From contig JAZRYC010000101.1 in the NCBI GenBank assembly GCA_045600525.1, positions 1 through 7,372 of the forward strand: a stretch of 7,372 nt of DNA, in the 5' to 3' direction. Source of the DNA: F23-D06 sp045600525 (GTDB lineage: Bacteria > Bacteroidota > Bacteroidia > Bacteroidales > WCHB1-69). Shown here in pieces: positions 1 to 5,699 of the stretch; the first letter of the stretch is position 1; every line of letters starts with the position of its first letter. A program made the position numbers and the translations under genes. The notes under the pieces are model-generated. The model searched no databases. It had not been told where the DNA came from and was given only the letters and a program-made list of their open reading frames with translations.

Positions 1-2553
1 AGAGAAGAATCGGATGGTGCCGTTCTTATCCACGACGATGCAGACGGGGTTAAGACCGTCGTGCTTCTCGGTGAGTCCGTGGAGGATGATGTCCATCGTC
101 TTCTGATAGCCGTTTTGCGTGACCGCAAGGTTCTTGGGCAATTTCTTAGAGGATTTCCAGTTGGCGTTGTTGGCGATGAAGACCATAGGGCCGTTCCACT
201 GCTCGTAATCGCCCTGTTTGGCTTCCAGCTCCTTAACCAAGTGGTTGACCGGTTCGGTGCCCGGGGTGACGAGGCAGAGGATGAGGCGGTCTTTGCCGCT
301 TTGCGTCATCAGGCTTTGCAGGGACTGCCCATTGACTAAAGTCTGGTCCACGTCGATGCGGCCGTACTCGTTGGCGCGTGCCACTAAGGGGCGCAGCGTG
401 ATGGTCTTCTCTACAATGCCGTTGGTCGGCACGTTGAAGAACTCCATCTGCGAGAGCACGTCGCCGTTGCTGTAACGGTTGCCCGTGGATAGGCAATAGG
501 AACCGGCGGGAACGCTTAACTCAATAGGATTGCCTTCCACGCGCGGGTCACCCTCGAAGTCGTAAGAGACGTATTCGCCATTCACGAAGCGCTGCAAGGT
601 GTAGTGCGGATAATAGACATAACTATTGGGATTGTGCAGAATGATGGTGGCATCATTTTGAGACTTGGAACCTGAAACCTGAAACTTCACATTCTGCCAT
701 TCGCCTTTCTCCCACGCATAAAGTTCGCCGTTGGAGTTGTCCATGTAGGCGGGTACGCCGAGGGAACGGCAGAGGGCCACGAAGAAGATGCCGCGGGAAT
801 GGCTGTCGGCGCGCTTGCCGGCCAGCACGCCCATCGGACTAATCGGGCAGTTGAAGTAGTTGCAGTCGTTATCGACGATGATGGTGGTATCTACATATTC
901 GCGCAGTTGCTGGATGGTGGGGATGGTGTGGAAGATATGCTTGTGGCAGACGCCCAAGATGTCGCGGTCGGGGCGCAGCAGCTCGTTGGAGATGCGGGCG
1001 GGCAGCATGCCCTTGACGAACACGTCGCGCGGCCACCACTCGTTGTTGTAGTAGTGGAGTTGTGCTTCCAGGACGTCGGCGGGCGCGTCGCGCAAGTCTT
1101 TGTCGCTCAGCGCGGCAATGTATTCGGGAATCAGATAGTGCTCGTTCACCGTGATGTGCATATCCATGAACTTCATGATTTCGGCATAGTTGCCTTCGCT
1201 GCGGCGGACGATGTCGTAGAGTTGCTCGTCCGTGAAGTTGGCGTTGTGATAGCCGGCTTTGGCCAGGGTCTCCTTCGTGGGCCAAGTGTTGCGGTAGGCT
1301 TCGCGCAGGGAGTCTTCGTAGTGCTTGCGCTGGTCGTTGCAGGCAATGCGCTCGGGCGTTGACTGCGTGAGGTTGGCGCCACCCGTGGGCGGACAGATGT
1401 CGAGGTTGTCGGTGTATTCCTTGGGCGCGCTGTTGTCCTGAAGGTTGAGTTGCAGGGTCAGCGTTTTCTGGGTGCGGCCGTCCATCTTGGCGTAGGCGAA
1501 GTGGTCGCCTTTGTTGGCCCAGATGCGCAGGTCGCCCTTGCCGGTGAGGATGGAGGCCTGGCCGTTGGCGTCGGTCTGGCGGGCGGCGAGCGTGTAGTAT
1601 TCCGCGTAATTGTAGAGTTGGAAACGCACCGTGGCGTCCTTCACGGGCTGGTTGTGCTCGTCCACGACCGTGACGGTCATCTGGACGGTCTCGGCGTAGT
1701 TGGCGAGCGTGTTGATACAGGAGTAGTATTGCGTTTTCTTGTTCACCTCTTCGGGACCGTTGTAGCGGCCGAAGACGTTGGTGTGTACCATCATCGTGCG
1801 GGAGGCGGGCACGGCAAACCATCCCATATTGAGGTCTGGCTCGGGTTCGCAGGCGCCGAGGAAGTACCATTTGCCATCCACCCAGACTTCCACCCAGGCG
1901 TGGTTGTCGTCGCAGTGTGCCCAGCGTGGGGTGTAGCACTGGCGGGCGGGAATGCCCACGGCGCGTAGCGCCGTGACGGCCAGGGTGCTCTCTTCGCCGC
2001 AGCGACCGTGCGAGGTGCGCAGGGTGGCGAGTGGTGCGGAGGTGCGCACGTCGGCCGGCTGGTAATCCACATGCTCGTGGCACCAGTGGTTTACCTCCAA
2101 GGCGGCCTCGTACATACTCATATTCTTGATTCTGTCTTTCAGTTGGTGGAAGATGTAGGCGCGGGCGGTGTCAAGGTCCTCATTGTTTACACGGTAGGGG
2201 AGTACGAAGTGACGGAAGGTGCGAGTGGGGATTGTCTTGCCCCAGGAAAAGAAGTCGTGGGCTTCAAAGGCGATTTCGGCTTGTTGCTTGACGAAATGGA
2301 AATCGTAGTCCGTACGGTCGCTTTGCGGCATATAGGCGTAGAGGAACGTCAGCGCATCGCGCAGGTTCTCATCTTGGATGTTTTTTTGGATGCTATCGTA
2401 GATATTGCGGTTCTGGGGGTTGCTGATGAAATCTTGATGAACAGCCCCAGCGTACTGGAAGCCGTCATCCTCATCAAGGATGTTGAAGTGTTGAGAAAAT
2501 GCGGTAAGTGCAGAAAATAGCAGCACTATGGTCAGTGTAAGGGACTTTTTCAT
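1..2553 (-). CDS. Exported transglutaminase-like protein with thioredoxin-like C-terminal region (partial, 3' end off window)
   Basis: The frame is open for all 851 codons from the ATG at 2553-2551 to the window edge, so the C-terminus is missing. Residues 1-20 (MKKSLTLTIVLLFSALTAFS, cleavage before Q21) form a signal peptide, so the protein acts in the periplasm or at the surface. A transglutaminase-like core spans about 140-260, with Cys185 in GRCGEES and His218 in DNHAWVEVW. The usual Asp of the W-x-x-L-D motif is Gly233 (LGACEPEPD), so Glu236 or Asp240 may complete the triad. Residues ~290-370 look like a beta-sandwich or carboxypeptidase-regulatory-like domain. Residues ~570-640 repeat the transglutaminase pattern (FFVALCRSLGVPA) with Ser584 at the Cys position, so this copy is probably inactive. 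Residues ~750-851 resemble a thioredoxin-like fold without CxxC. In Bacteroidetes such proteins are usually annotated only as transglutaminase domain proteins; substrate unknown. The fold call is firm, the activity is inferred. Confidence 0.88.
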   Translation of the reverse strand, partial: MKKSLTLTIVLLFSALTAFSQHFNILDEDDGFQYAGAVHQDFISNPQNRNIYDSIQKNIQDENLRDALTFLYAYMPQSDRTDYDFHFVKQQAEIAFEAHDFFSWGKTIPTRTFRHFVLPYRVNNEDLDTARAYIFHQLKDRIKNMSMYEAALEVNHWCHEHVDYQPADVRTSAPLATLRTSHGRCGEESTLAVTALRAVGIPARQCYTPRWAHCDDNHAWVEVWVDGKWYFLGACEPEPDLNMGWFAVPASRTMMVHTNVFGRYNGPEEVNKKTQYYSCINTLANYAETVQMTVTVVDEHNQPVKDATVRFQLYNYAEYYTLAARQTDANGQASILTGKGDLRIWANKGDHFAYAKMDGRTQKTLTLQLNLQDNSAPKEYTDNLDICPPTGGANLTQSTPERIACNDQRKHYEDSLREAYRNTWPTKETLAKAGYHNANFTDEQLYDIVRRSEGNYAEIMKFMDMHITVNEHYLIPEYIAALSDKDLRDAPADVLEAQLHYYNNEWWPRDVFVKGMLPARISNELLRPDRDILGVCHKHIFHTIPTIQQLREYVDTTIIVDNDCNYFNCPISPMGVLAGKRADSHSRGIFFVALCRSLGVPAYMDNSNGELYAWEKGEWQNVKFQVSGSKSQNDATIILHNPNSYVYYPHYTLQRFVNGEYVSYDFEGDPRVEGNPIELSVPAGSYCLSTGNRYSNGDVLSQMEFFNVPTNGIVEKTITLRPLVARANEYGRIDVDQTLVNGQSLQSLMTQSGKDRLILCLVTPGTEPVNHLVKELEAKQGDYEQWNGPMVFIANNANWKSSKKLPKNLAVTQNGYQKTMDIILHGLTEKHDGLNPVCIVVDKNGTIRFFS
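663..690 (+). repeat. ACYTGAA heptad repeat embedded in the transglutaminase-like gene
   Basis: Four consecutive 7-mers read ACTTGGA, ACCTGAA, ACCTGAA, ACTTCAC on the plus strand. They match the intergenic repeat at 2741-2775 in unit and orientation. On the coding (minus) strand the tract is translated as residues 622-631, VKFQVSGSKS, right after GEWQN in the second, degenerate transglutaminase-like module. The frame is kept across it. Confidence 0.8.
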
Positions 2554-2577
2554 AAATAGGATTTTACAAAATAGGCG

Positions 2578-2585
2578 CAAAAATA
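2578..2585 (-). promoter_or_regulatory. Bacteroidetes-type -7 promoter box for the transglutaminase-like gene
   Basis: The minus strand reads TATTTTTG, an exact match to the Bacteroidetes -7 consensus TAnnTTTG, 25 bases upstream of the ATG at 2553. It lies within CTATTTTTGCGCC, a 13-mer also present at the promoter of the gene at 5766. No clear -33 TTTG is visible. The predicted leader is very short, about 20 nt. Confidence 0.6.
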
Positions 2586-2644
2586 GAAAAAAAGTGCGAA
2601 GATTATCGGAATGTTTCAATACGTTTTTATAGTTGGAATTTTCG

Positions 2645-2652
2645 TATCTTTG
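2645..2652 (+). promoter_or_regulatory. Bacteroidetes-type -7 promoter box for the flavodoxin-fold gene
   Basis: TATCTTTG matches TAnnTTTG exactly. A T-rich stretch (TTTTT at 2624-2628) lies roughly where the -33 element would be, but it is not a clean TTTG. Transcription starting near 2659 would leave a leader of about 125 nt before the ATG at 2784, containing the hairpins at 2682-2731 and the heptad repeats. Confidence 0.5.
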
Positions 2653-2681
2653 TAATCCGAATGATTGTGCTTATTTATCCT

Positions 2682-2731
2682 CTAACGACGCCTTTGAGGC
2701 GTCCCTGTTTTTTGAAACAGTTAGCTGTTAG
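2682..2731 (+). promoter_or_regulatory. Two adjacent hairpins in the flavodoxin-fold gene leader (possible attenuator or old terminator)
   Basis: Hairpin 1 pairs GACGCC (2687-2692) with GGCGTC (2698-2703) around the loop TTTGA. Hairpin 2 pairs CTGTTT (2705-2710) with AAACAG (2715-2720) around TTTG. CTAAC at 2682-2686 can also pair with GTTAG at 2720-2724 or 2727-2731, closing a two-branched structure. Hairpin 1 followed after one base by CTGTTTTTT looks like an intrinsic terminator, but it lies between a promoter and its gene. Regulatory function is inferred. Confidence 0.45.
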
Positions 2732-2740
2732 GAGACCCTT

Positions 2741-2775
2741 ACTTGAAACCTGAAACTTGAAACTTGAAACTTGAA
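2741..2775 (+). repeat. Five-copy ACYTGAA heptad tandem repeat
   Basis: Five uninterrupted 7-mers read ACTTGAA, ACCTGAA, ACTTGAA, ACTTGAA, ACTTGAA, ending 8 bases before the ATG of the flavodoxin-fold gene. The tract occupies the place where a ribosome binding site would be expected, and no Shine-Dalgarno sequence is seen. Related heptads lie at 663-690, 4054-4081 and 4107-4127. Confidence 0.9.
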
Positions 2776-2783
2776 CCCATTCT

Positions 2784-3317
2784 ATGAACATCGTAATTCT
2801 TACCGGAAGTGTGCGCCGTGGCGGTAATACCGACCAGTTGGTAGGCGCGTTTGTGGAAGGCCTGGGCGGCCGCCACGCCGTGGAGATTGTCTCCGTGGCA
2901 GATTTTAACGTGCGTCCCTGTTGTGGCTGCAACCAGTGCTTTGAAACCGAAGGCCATCAGTGCGTGCAGGCCGACGATATGCAGCGCATCTATCCCAAGT
3001 TGGCGGAGGCCGACATGCTCGTCATCGCGTCGCCTGTCTATTTTTACGGCATCAGCGCGCAGCTCAAGGCTGTGATTGACCGACTGCACACGCCTATGCG
3101 CGACAGCTTCCATATTCGCCAATCGGCACTGCTGTTGGTGGGCGGCTCCTCGCGCCCGGAGGTGTTCGAGGCCATTGTGCACCAATACCGGCTTTGCATC
3201 AAACATTTCGATATCGCCGACCAGGGAATGGTGTTGGCAGGCGGCTGCCGCCAATTCGGTGACGTGGCGCAAACGGCGGCTATGGACCAAGCGCGACATT
3301 TGGGCGAGGAAATCTAA
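2784..3317 (+). CDS. Flavodoxin-fold NADPH-dependent FMN reductase-like protein with a four-cysteine cluster
   Basis: This 177-residue protein has the usual length for the NADPH-dependent FMN reductase / iron-sulfur flavoprotein-like family. Residues 7-15 (TGSVRRGGN) form the FMN phosphate-binding loop after the first beta strand. Residues 83-100, SPVYFYGISAQLKAVIDR, are the second family signature and contact the flavin. Cys46, Cys49, Cys52 and Cys60 (C-x2-C-x2-C-x7-C, with an extra Cys47) fit the compact motif that binds 4Fe-4S in archaeal and anaerobe Fe-S flavoproteins, although many bacterial relatives keep only some of these cysteines. It is a cytosolic redox protein; electron donor and acceptor are unknown. 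The start is fixed by MNIVILTGS. Its stop TAA overlaps the next ATG (TAATG). Codon use is GC-rich like the gene at 1-2553. Confidence 0.85.
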   Translation: MNIVILTGSVRRGGNTDQLVGAFVEGLGGRHAVEIVSVADFNVRPCCGCNQCFETEGHQCVQADDMQRIYPKLAEADMLVIASPVYFYGISAQLKAVIDRLHTPMRDSFHIRQSALLLVGGSSRPEVFEAIVHQYRLCIKHFDIADQGMVLAGGCRQFGDVAQTAAMDQARHLGEEI

Positions 3318-3763
3318 TGGATGCTCGTTATTCCGAACATTCGTATGGTCCTTCGTATGTTTCATGTCAGTCTGCTTTGGCATATTACGGACTGATTCCA
3401 GAACGAGTATATGGGGTTACCTCAATGACTATGAAACACAGTCGGAAATTCACCAATTCGTTAGGCACTTTTGACTATATCCGATGTGAGCAGGATGTCT
3501 TCGCCATAGGTTTGGATATGCAACGCGAAAGTGATGTTTCTTTCGTCATTGCCACGCCAGAAAAGGCCTTATGTGATTTGATTGCAACCACACCAGGGTT
3601 GAATTTGAGATATACGAATGAAATACTTACTTGGCTGGAAGATGATATTCGATTCAATATGGATGAATTTTTTAAATTGAATGTCAGCGTTTTAGAAGAA
3701 TATGCAAAAGTGGGGAAAAAGTCCACAATGATTACAAAACTTATTAAAATAGTACAACGATGA
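3317..3763 (+). CDS. AbiEi-family type IV antitoxin, N-terminally truncated remnant
   Basis: The 148-residue product matches the body of Bacteroidetes AbiEi-like antitoxin/transcriptional regulators: RYSEHSYGPSYVSCQSALAY near the N-terminus, then TSMTMKHSRKFTN, and ATPEKALCDLI at residues 79-89. Intact relatives begin with a winged-helix DNA-binding region of roughly 50 residues ending in an RGVYxF-type motif. That part is absent here: family similarity starts at residue 2, exactly after the flavodoxin-fold gene ends. The ATG overlaps that gene's stop (TAATG), and GAGGA at 3306-3310 could serve as a ribosome binding site, so translation by coupling is possible. The AT-rich composition differs from the upstream gene. 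AbiEi normally represses the abiE operon and neutralises AbiEii. Without the DNA-binding part it is unlikely to autorepress. The family call comes from motif recognition. Confidence 0.72.
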   Translation: MDARYSEHSYGPSYVSCQSALAYYGLIPERVYGVTSMTMKHSRKFTNSLGTFDYIRCEQDVFAIGLDMQRESDVSFVIATPEKALCDLIATTPGLNLRYTNEILTWLEDDIRFNMDEFFKLNVSVLEEYAKVGKKSTMITKLIKIVQR

Positions 3764-4058
3764 ATTCAAATCTGTTGGTCGAGAAGTTGTTATTACAAAA
3801 AAAGACAAGATGACTTTGGGCAAAGTCGAGTCTGCATTTTTGAAAGATCAAACGGATGTGTATAATCTGACTTTTCAAACGGAGAAAAGCATTAAGGTGA
3901 AGATTGAGGTGGATACAAAACCGCCGTTGTCTTTTCAAACGGAATACAAAAGACTGCTGCACCCATATACGTTTATGGCCCGCTCCAAGGAACTGGACGC
4001 CTGGTCCAACGAATACTTTGTTGAACTGTTAGGTCGGGTGAAATTCGAGACGGATTGA
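3753..4058 (+). pseudogene. AbiEii-family nucleotidyltransferase toxin, internal fragment
   Basis: The frame opens after a TAG at 3750-3752; the first ATG is at 3810 (82 residues). Similarity begins before that ATG: DEFKSVGREVVITKKDK is encoded from 3759, and the stretch through ESAFLKDQTDVYNLTFQTEK and KIEVDTKPPLSFQTEYKRLL matches the middle of Bacteroidetes AbiEii/AbiGii toxins. Missing upstream is the catalytic N-terminal half (GGTxLR and DxDF motifs). Missing downstream of PYTFMARS is the LYAGKMHAL...KGRDWYD part. The last ~23 codons (KELDAWSNEYFVELLGRVKF...) do not look like AbiEii and are more GC-rich, so a second junction near 3980 is likely. It overlaps the end of the AbiEi remnant, keeping the antitoxin-toxin order of a native abiE pair. 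It cannot be an active nucleotidyltransferase. Confidence 0.7.
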
Positions 4059-4081
4059 CAATTGATAATTGATAATTGATT
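4054..4081 (+). repeat. Four-copy ATTGATA heptad tandem repeat
   Basis: Consecutive 7-mers read ATTGACA, ATTGATA, ATTGATA, ATTGATT. The repeat begins inside the last sense codon of the AbiEii chimera and supplies its TGA stop (4056-4058). The unit differs from ACYTGAA but has the same 7-bp period, which is typical of Bacteroidales intergenic DNA. Confidence 0.85.
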
Positions 4082-4106
4082 GGTGAGTTGTTATTGTTAC
4101 CCTTAT

Positions 4107-4127
4107 CACTTTTAAACCTTAAACCTT
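4107..4127 (+). repeat. Degenerate AAACCTT heptad tandem repeat
   Basis: 7-mers read CACTTTT, AAACCTT, AAACCTT, followed by GAATG. The tract ends 3 bases before an ATG, the same placement as the ACYTGAA repeat in front of the gene at 2784. Confidence 0.6.
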
Positions 4128-4129
4128 GA

Positions 4130-4207
4130 ATGATTATGGAAGAAAAAAAGTTCGACAGCACTTCCTTCTCTGAAGCAATGAAATTCAGATTGCTACAACA
4201 GCATTGA
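4130..4207 (+). pseudogene. Short broken gene start (25 codons), unknown
   Basis: ATG ATT ATG GAA opens a 25-codon frame (23 from the second ATG at 4136) ending LLQQH. It has the look of a real N-terminus (MEEKKFDSTSFSEAMKFRLL) and sits directly behind a heptad repeat, as the gene at 2784 does. Its last codons overlap the 3' end of the convergent ATPase gene (stop at 4195-4193), so it may be the 5' stub of a gene cut off when the ATPase segment arrived. I do not recognise the family. It could also be chance coding. Confidence 0.3.
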
Positions 4208-5530
4208 CATGTATGCTGGCACCATCAGCGTTTCTTCATCGTGACGAAAGTCCTTTGTGTAAATAAGATAGCGCTGACCAACTCTGTTAGAATATTTTAT
4301 GCAGAAAGCATCCAATGAGGAATGGGTGTTGTATCCTCCCGATTTCACCTCTACAGGACAGATTTTCGACCCGCGCGATAAAAGGAAATCTATTTCATAA
4401 TTGTGTTTTATATCTTTGGGAAATGTATAATAAAAGAGTTTGTTCCCTGCGGAACGAAATATCTGAGCGACCAAATTTTCATAAACATAACCCATGTTCG
4501 TATCTAATTTGTCGCTGAGCAATTTTTGGTATATAACGTTCTCCGTATAGTTTTTGTCCCAGAAAGCCATGGTGACAAACAATCCTGTATCACCTACAAA
4601 TAGCTTAAAACGAGATGTGTCTTCGTTTAATGGAAGTCCGACATTGGGATCCGTTGCGTGATAACAGACATTTACTGTTTTGCTGTCTTCCAGTATGACA
4701 AGCATATTCTCCATAATATCAGCGGCAATGCCTTTAAGGACTGTCGTGGGCTGAAAACGGGACACATTCCGGCTCAACTGCGCAGGAATGGCCATGAATA
4801 ATCGGCCTAATTTGCCAGTGTTATCAATTTTTCGAAAGTCTTCTTCGTAAAGTTGAATGATTTTTCTTTTTACAGCATCTGTTTTTTGAAGATTCTTTGT
4901 TTCCAAAAAAGTATTTACTGCTTGAGGCATCCCTCCGACCAACATGTAAAGACGTAAGTTGCGCATATTGGAACGGTTTAAATCATCACCTAAAGATCGT
5001 TTTTTTTCAAAAAATTGTCGGTACATCGGAATAGAGGTGTGGTCGTCCATTGCCCAACAGAACTCCTCATAATCCATTGGGAACATTTCCAGACGGTCTT
5101 CTTCACTTGGAATAGAAATATCTTCAGTGTTTTTCTTTATGCTGATGAGCGATCCCGTTTCAATATAGTCGTAGCGACCGTCTTGGACCAAATACTTGAT
5201 TGCCTGACGTGCCATCGGGCATTTTTGTACTTCGTCAAAGACGATGACGGATTCGCGTGGGTATAGGGTAGTGTGATAGGCGTTCTGCAAATAGAGAAAG
5301 ATAAAGTCTAAATCCATCAGGTTGTCAAATAAAGCCAGAATCTCTTTAGAAACTCTGTTGAAATCTATAGTGATATGGGATTTGTATTCGTTTCGCGCAA
5401 AGTGTTCCACTATAGTGGTCTTTCCAATGCGTCGGGCTCCTTCAATAAGCAGCGCACTTTTCCCTTGATTTTCCTGCTTCCAAGCTTTGATTTGGGTGTA
5501 TATTTTTCGCTCAAATATTCTCTCTTTCAT
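4193..5530 (-). CDS. AAA-family ATPase with DUF4143-like C-terminal domain
   Basis: I start at the ATG at 5530 (445 residues). An in-frame ATG at 5575 lies upstream of the predicted promoter box at 5553-5560, and family members start close to the basic region KERIFERKIY. Walker A is GARRIGKTT (31-39), Walker B is VIVFDEVQ (95-102), and a TGS motif lies at 125-127, giving the typical AAA_14 layout. The C-terminus carries EIDF...CPVEVKSG (379-398); Asp381, Glu394 and Lys396 match the D...ExK pattern of PD-(D/E)xK nuclease-like folds seen in DUF4143 proteins. Such stand-alone ATPases are abundant in Bacteroidetes and their role is unknown; nuclease activity is not assumed. The gene is AT-rich, complete, convergent with the AbiE remnants and divergent from the gene at 5766. 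Confidence 0.87.
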   Translation of the reverse strand: MKERIFERKIYTQIKAWKQENQGKSALLIEGARRIGKTTIVEHFARNEYKSHITIDFNRVSKEILALFDNLMDLDFIFLYLQNAYHTTLYPRESVIVFDEVQKCPMARQAIKYLVQDGRYDYIETGSLISIKKNTEDISIPSEEDRLEMFPMDYEEFCWAMDDHTSIPMYRQFFEKKRSLGDDLNRSNMRNLRLYMLVGGMPQAVNTFLETKNLQKTDAVKRKIIQLYEEDFRKIDNTGKLGRLFMAIPAQLSRNVSRFQPTTVLKGIAADIMENMLVILEDSKTVNVCYHATDPNVGLPLNEDTSRFKLFVGDTGLFVTMAFWDKNYTENVIYQKLLSDKLDTNMGYVYENLVAQIFRSAGNKLFYYTFPKDIKHNYEIDFLLSRGSKICPVEVKSGGYNTHSSLDAFCIKYSNRVGQRYLIYTKDFRHDEETLMVPAYMSMLL

Positions 5531-5552
5531 AGGTGTGTTTTTTTTGAAAGTG

Positions 5553-5560
5553 CAAAAATA
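5553..5560 (-). promoter_or_regulatory. Bacteroidetes-type -7 promoter box for the ATPase gene
   Basis: The minus strand reads TATTTTTG, an exact TAnnTTTG match, followed by CAC. It ends 22 bases upstream of the chosen ATG at 5530, giving a leader of about 15-20 nt. Because the alternative ATG at 5575 lies before this box, the box supports the shorter protein. No convincing -33 TTTG is seen. Confidence 0.55.
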
Positions 5561-5600
5561 CTCATTTTTAATCATATACAGTAAATTTTATAAAAATAAT

Positions 5601-5699
5601 CCGTCTGTCCCCGTTTTTTTGTTTCCTAAATCACCATCTCTCCCCATTTTTTATTTCGGCATTTTACAGTCTATCCCTGTTTTTAGTGGATTGATGTGT
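5601..5699 (+). repeat. Three imperfect copies of a 33-bp-period repeat
   Basis: The core TCTnTCCCyrTTTTT occurs at 5604, 5637 and 5670, exactly 33 bases apart each time: TCTGTCCCCGTTTTT, TCTCTCCCCATTTTT, TCTATCCCTGTTTTT. The rest of each unit has diverged. The array lies between the divergent promoters of the ATPase gene and the gene at 5766. About three helical turns separate the cores, so all face nearly the same side of the DNA. Confidence 0.65.

Noticed and set aside
799..1968. Plus-strand open frames of 187 and 172 codons (799-1362 and 1450-1968)
   Set aside because: Val/Gly/Ala-rich antisense shadows of the transglutaminase-like gene, with no motifs or start signals.
869..2083. Long open frame on the minus strand (404 codons), overlapping the transglutaminase-like gene in another frame
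   Set aside because: Its translation is dominated by Arg, Ala, Pro and His with no domain, which is the usual shadow of a GC-rich gene. The overlapping frame has a signal peptide and catalytic motifs.
2008..2520. Plus-strand open frame of 170 codons antisense to the N-terminal part of the transglutaminase-like gene
   Set aside because: No recognisable motifs; it lies wholly opposite a well-supported gene.
2739..3383. Minus-strand open frame of 214 codons opposite the flavodoxin-fold gene
   Set aside because: Antisense of a clear flavoprotein gene; its C-terminus simply translates the heptad repeat.
4140..4192. Possible terminator for the ATPase gene (short stems before TTTTTTT on the minus strand)
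   Set aside because: Only 4-bp stems can be drawn, and the T-run lies too far from the better one.
5601..5699. CRISPR-like array
   Set aside because: Only three imperfect copies with ~15-bp cores, no conserved palindromic repeat and no cas genes.
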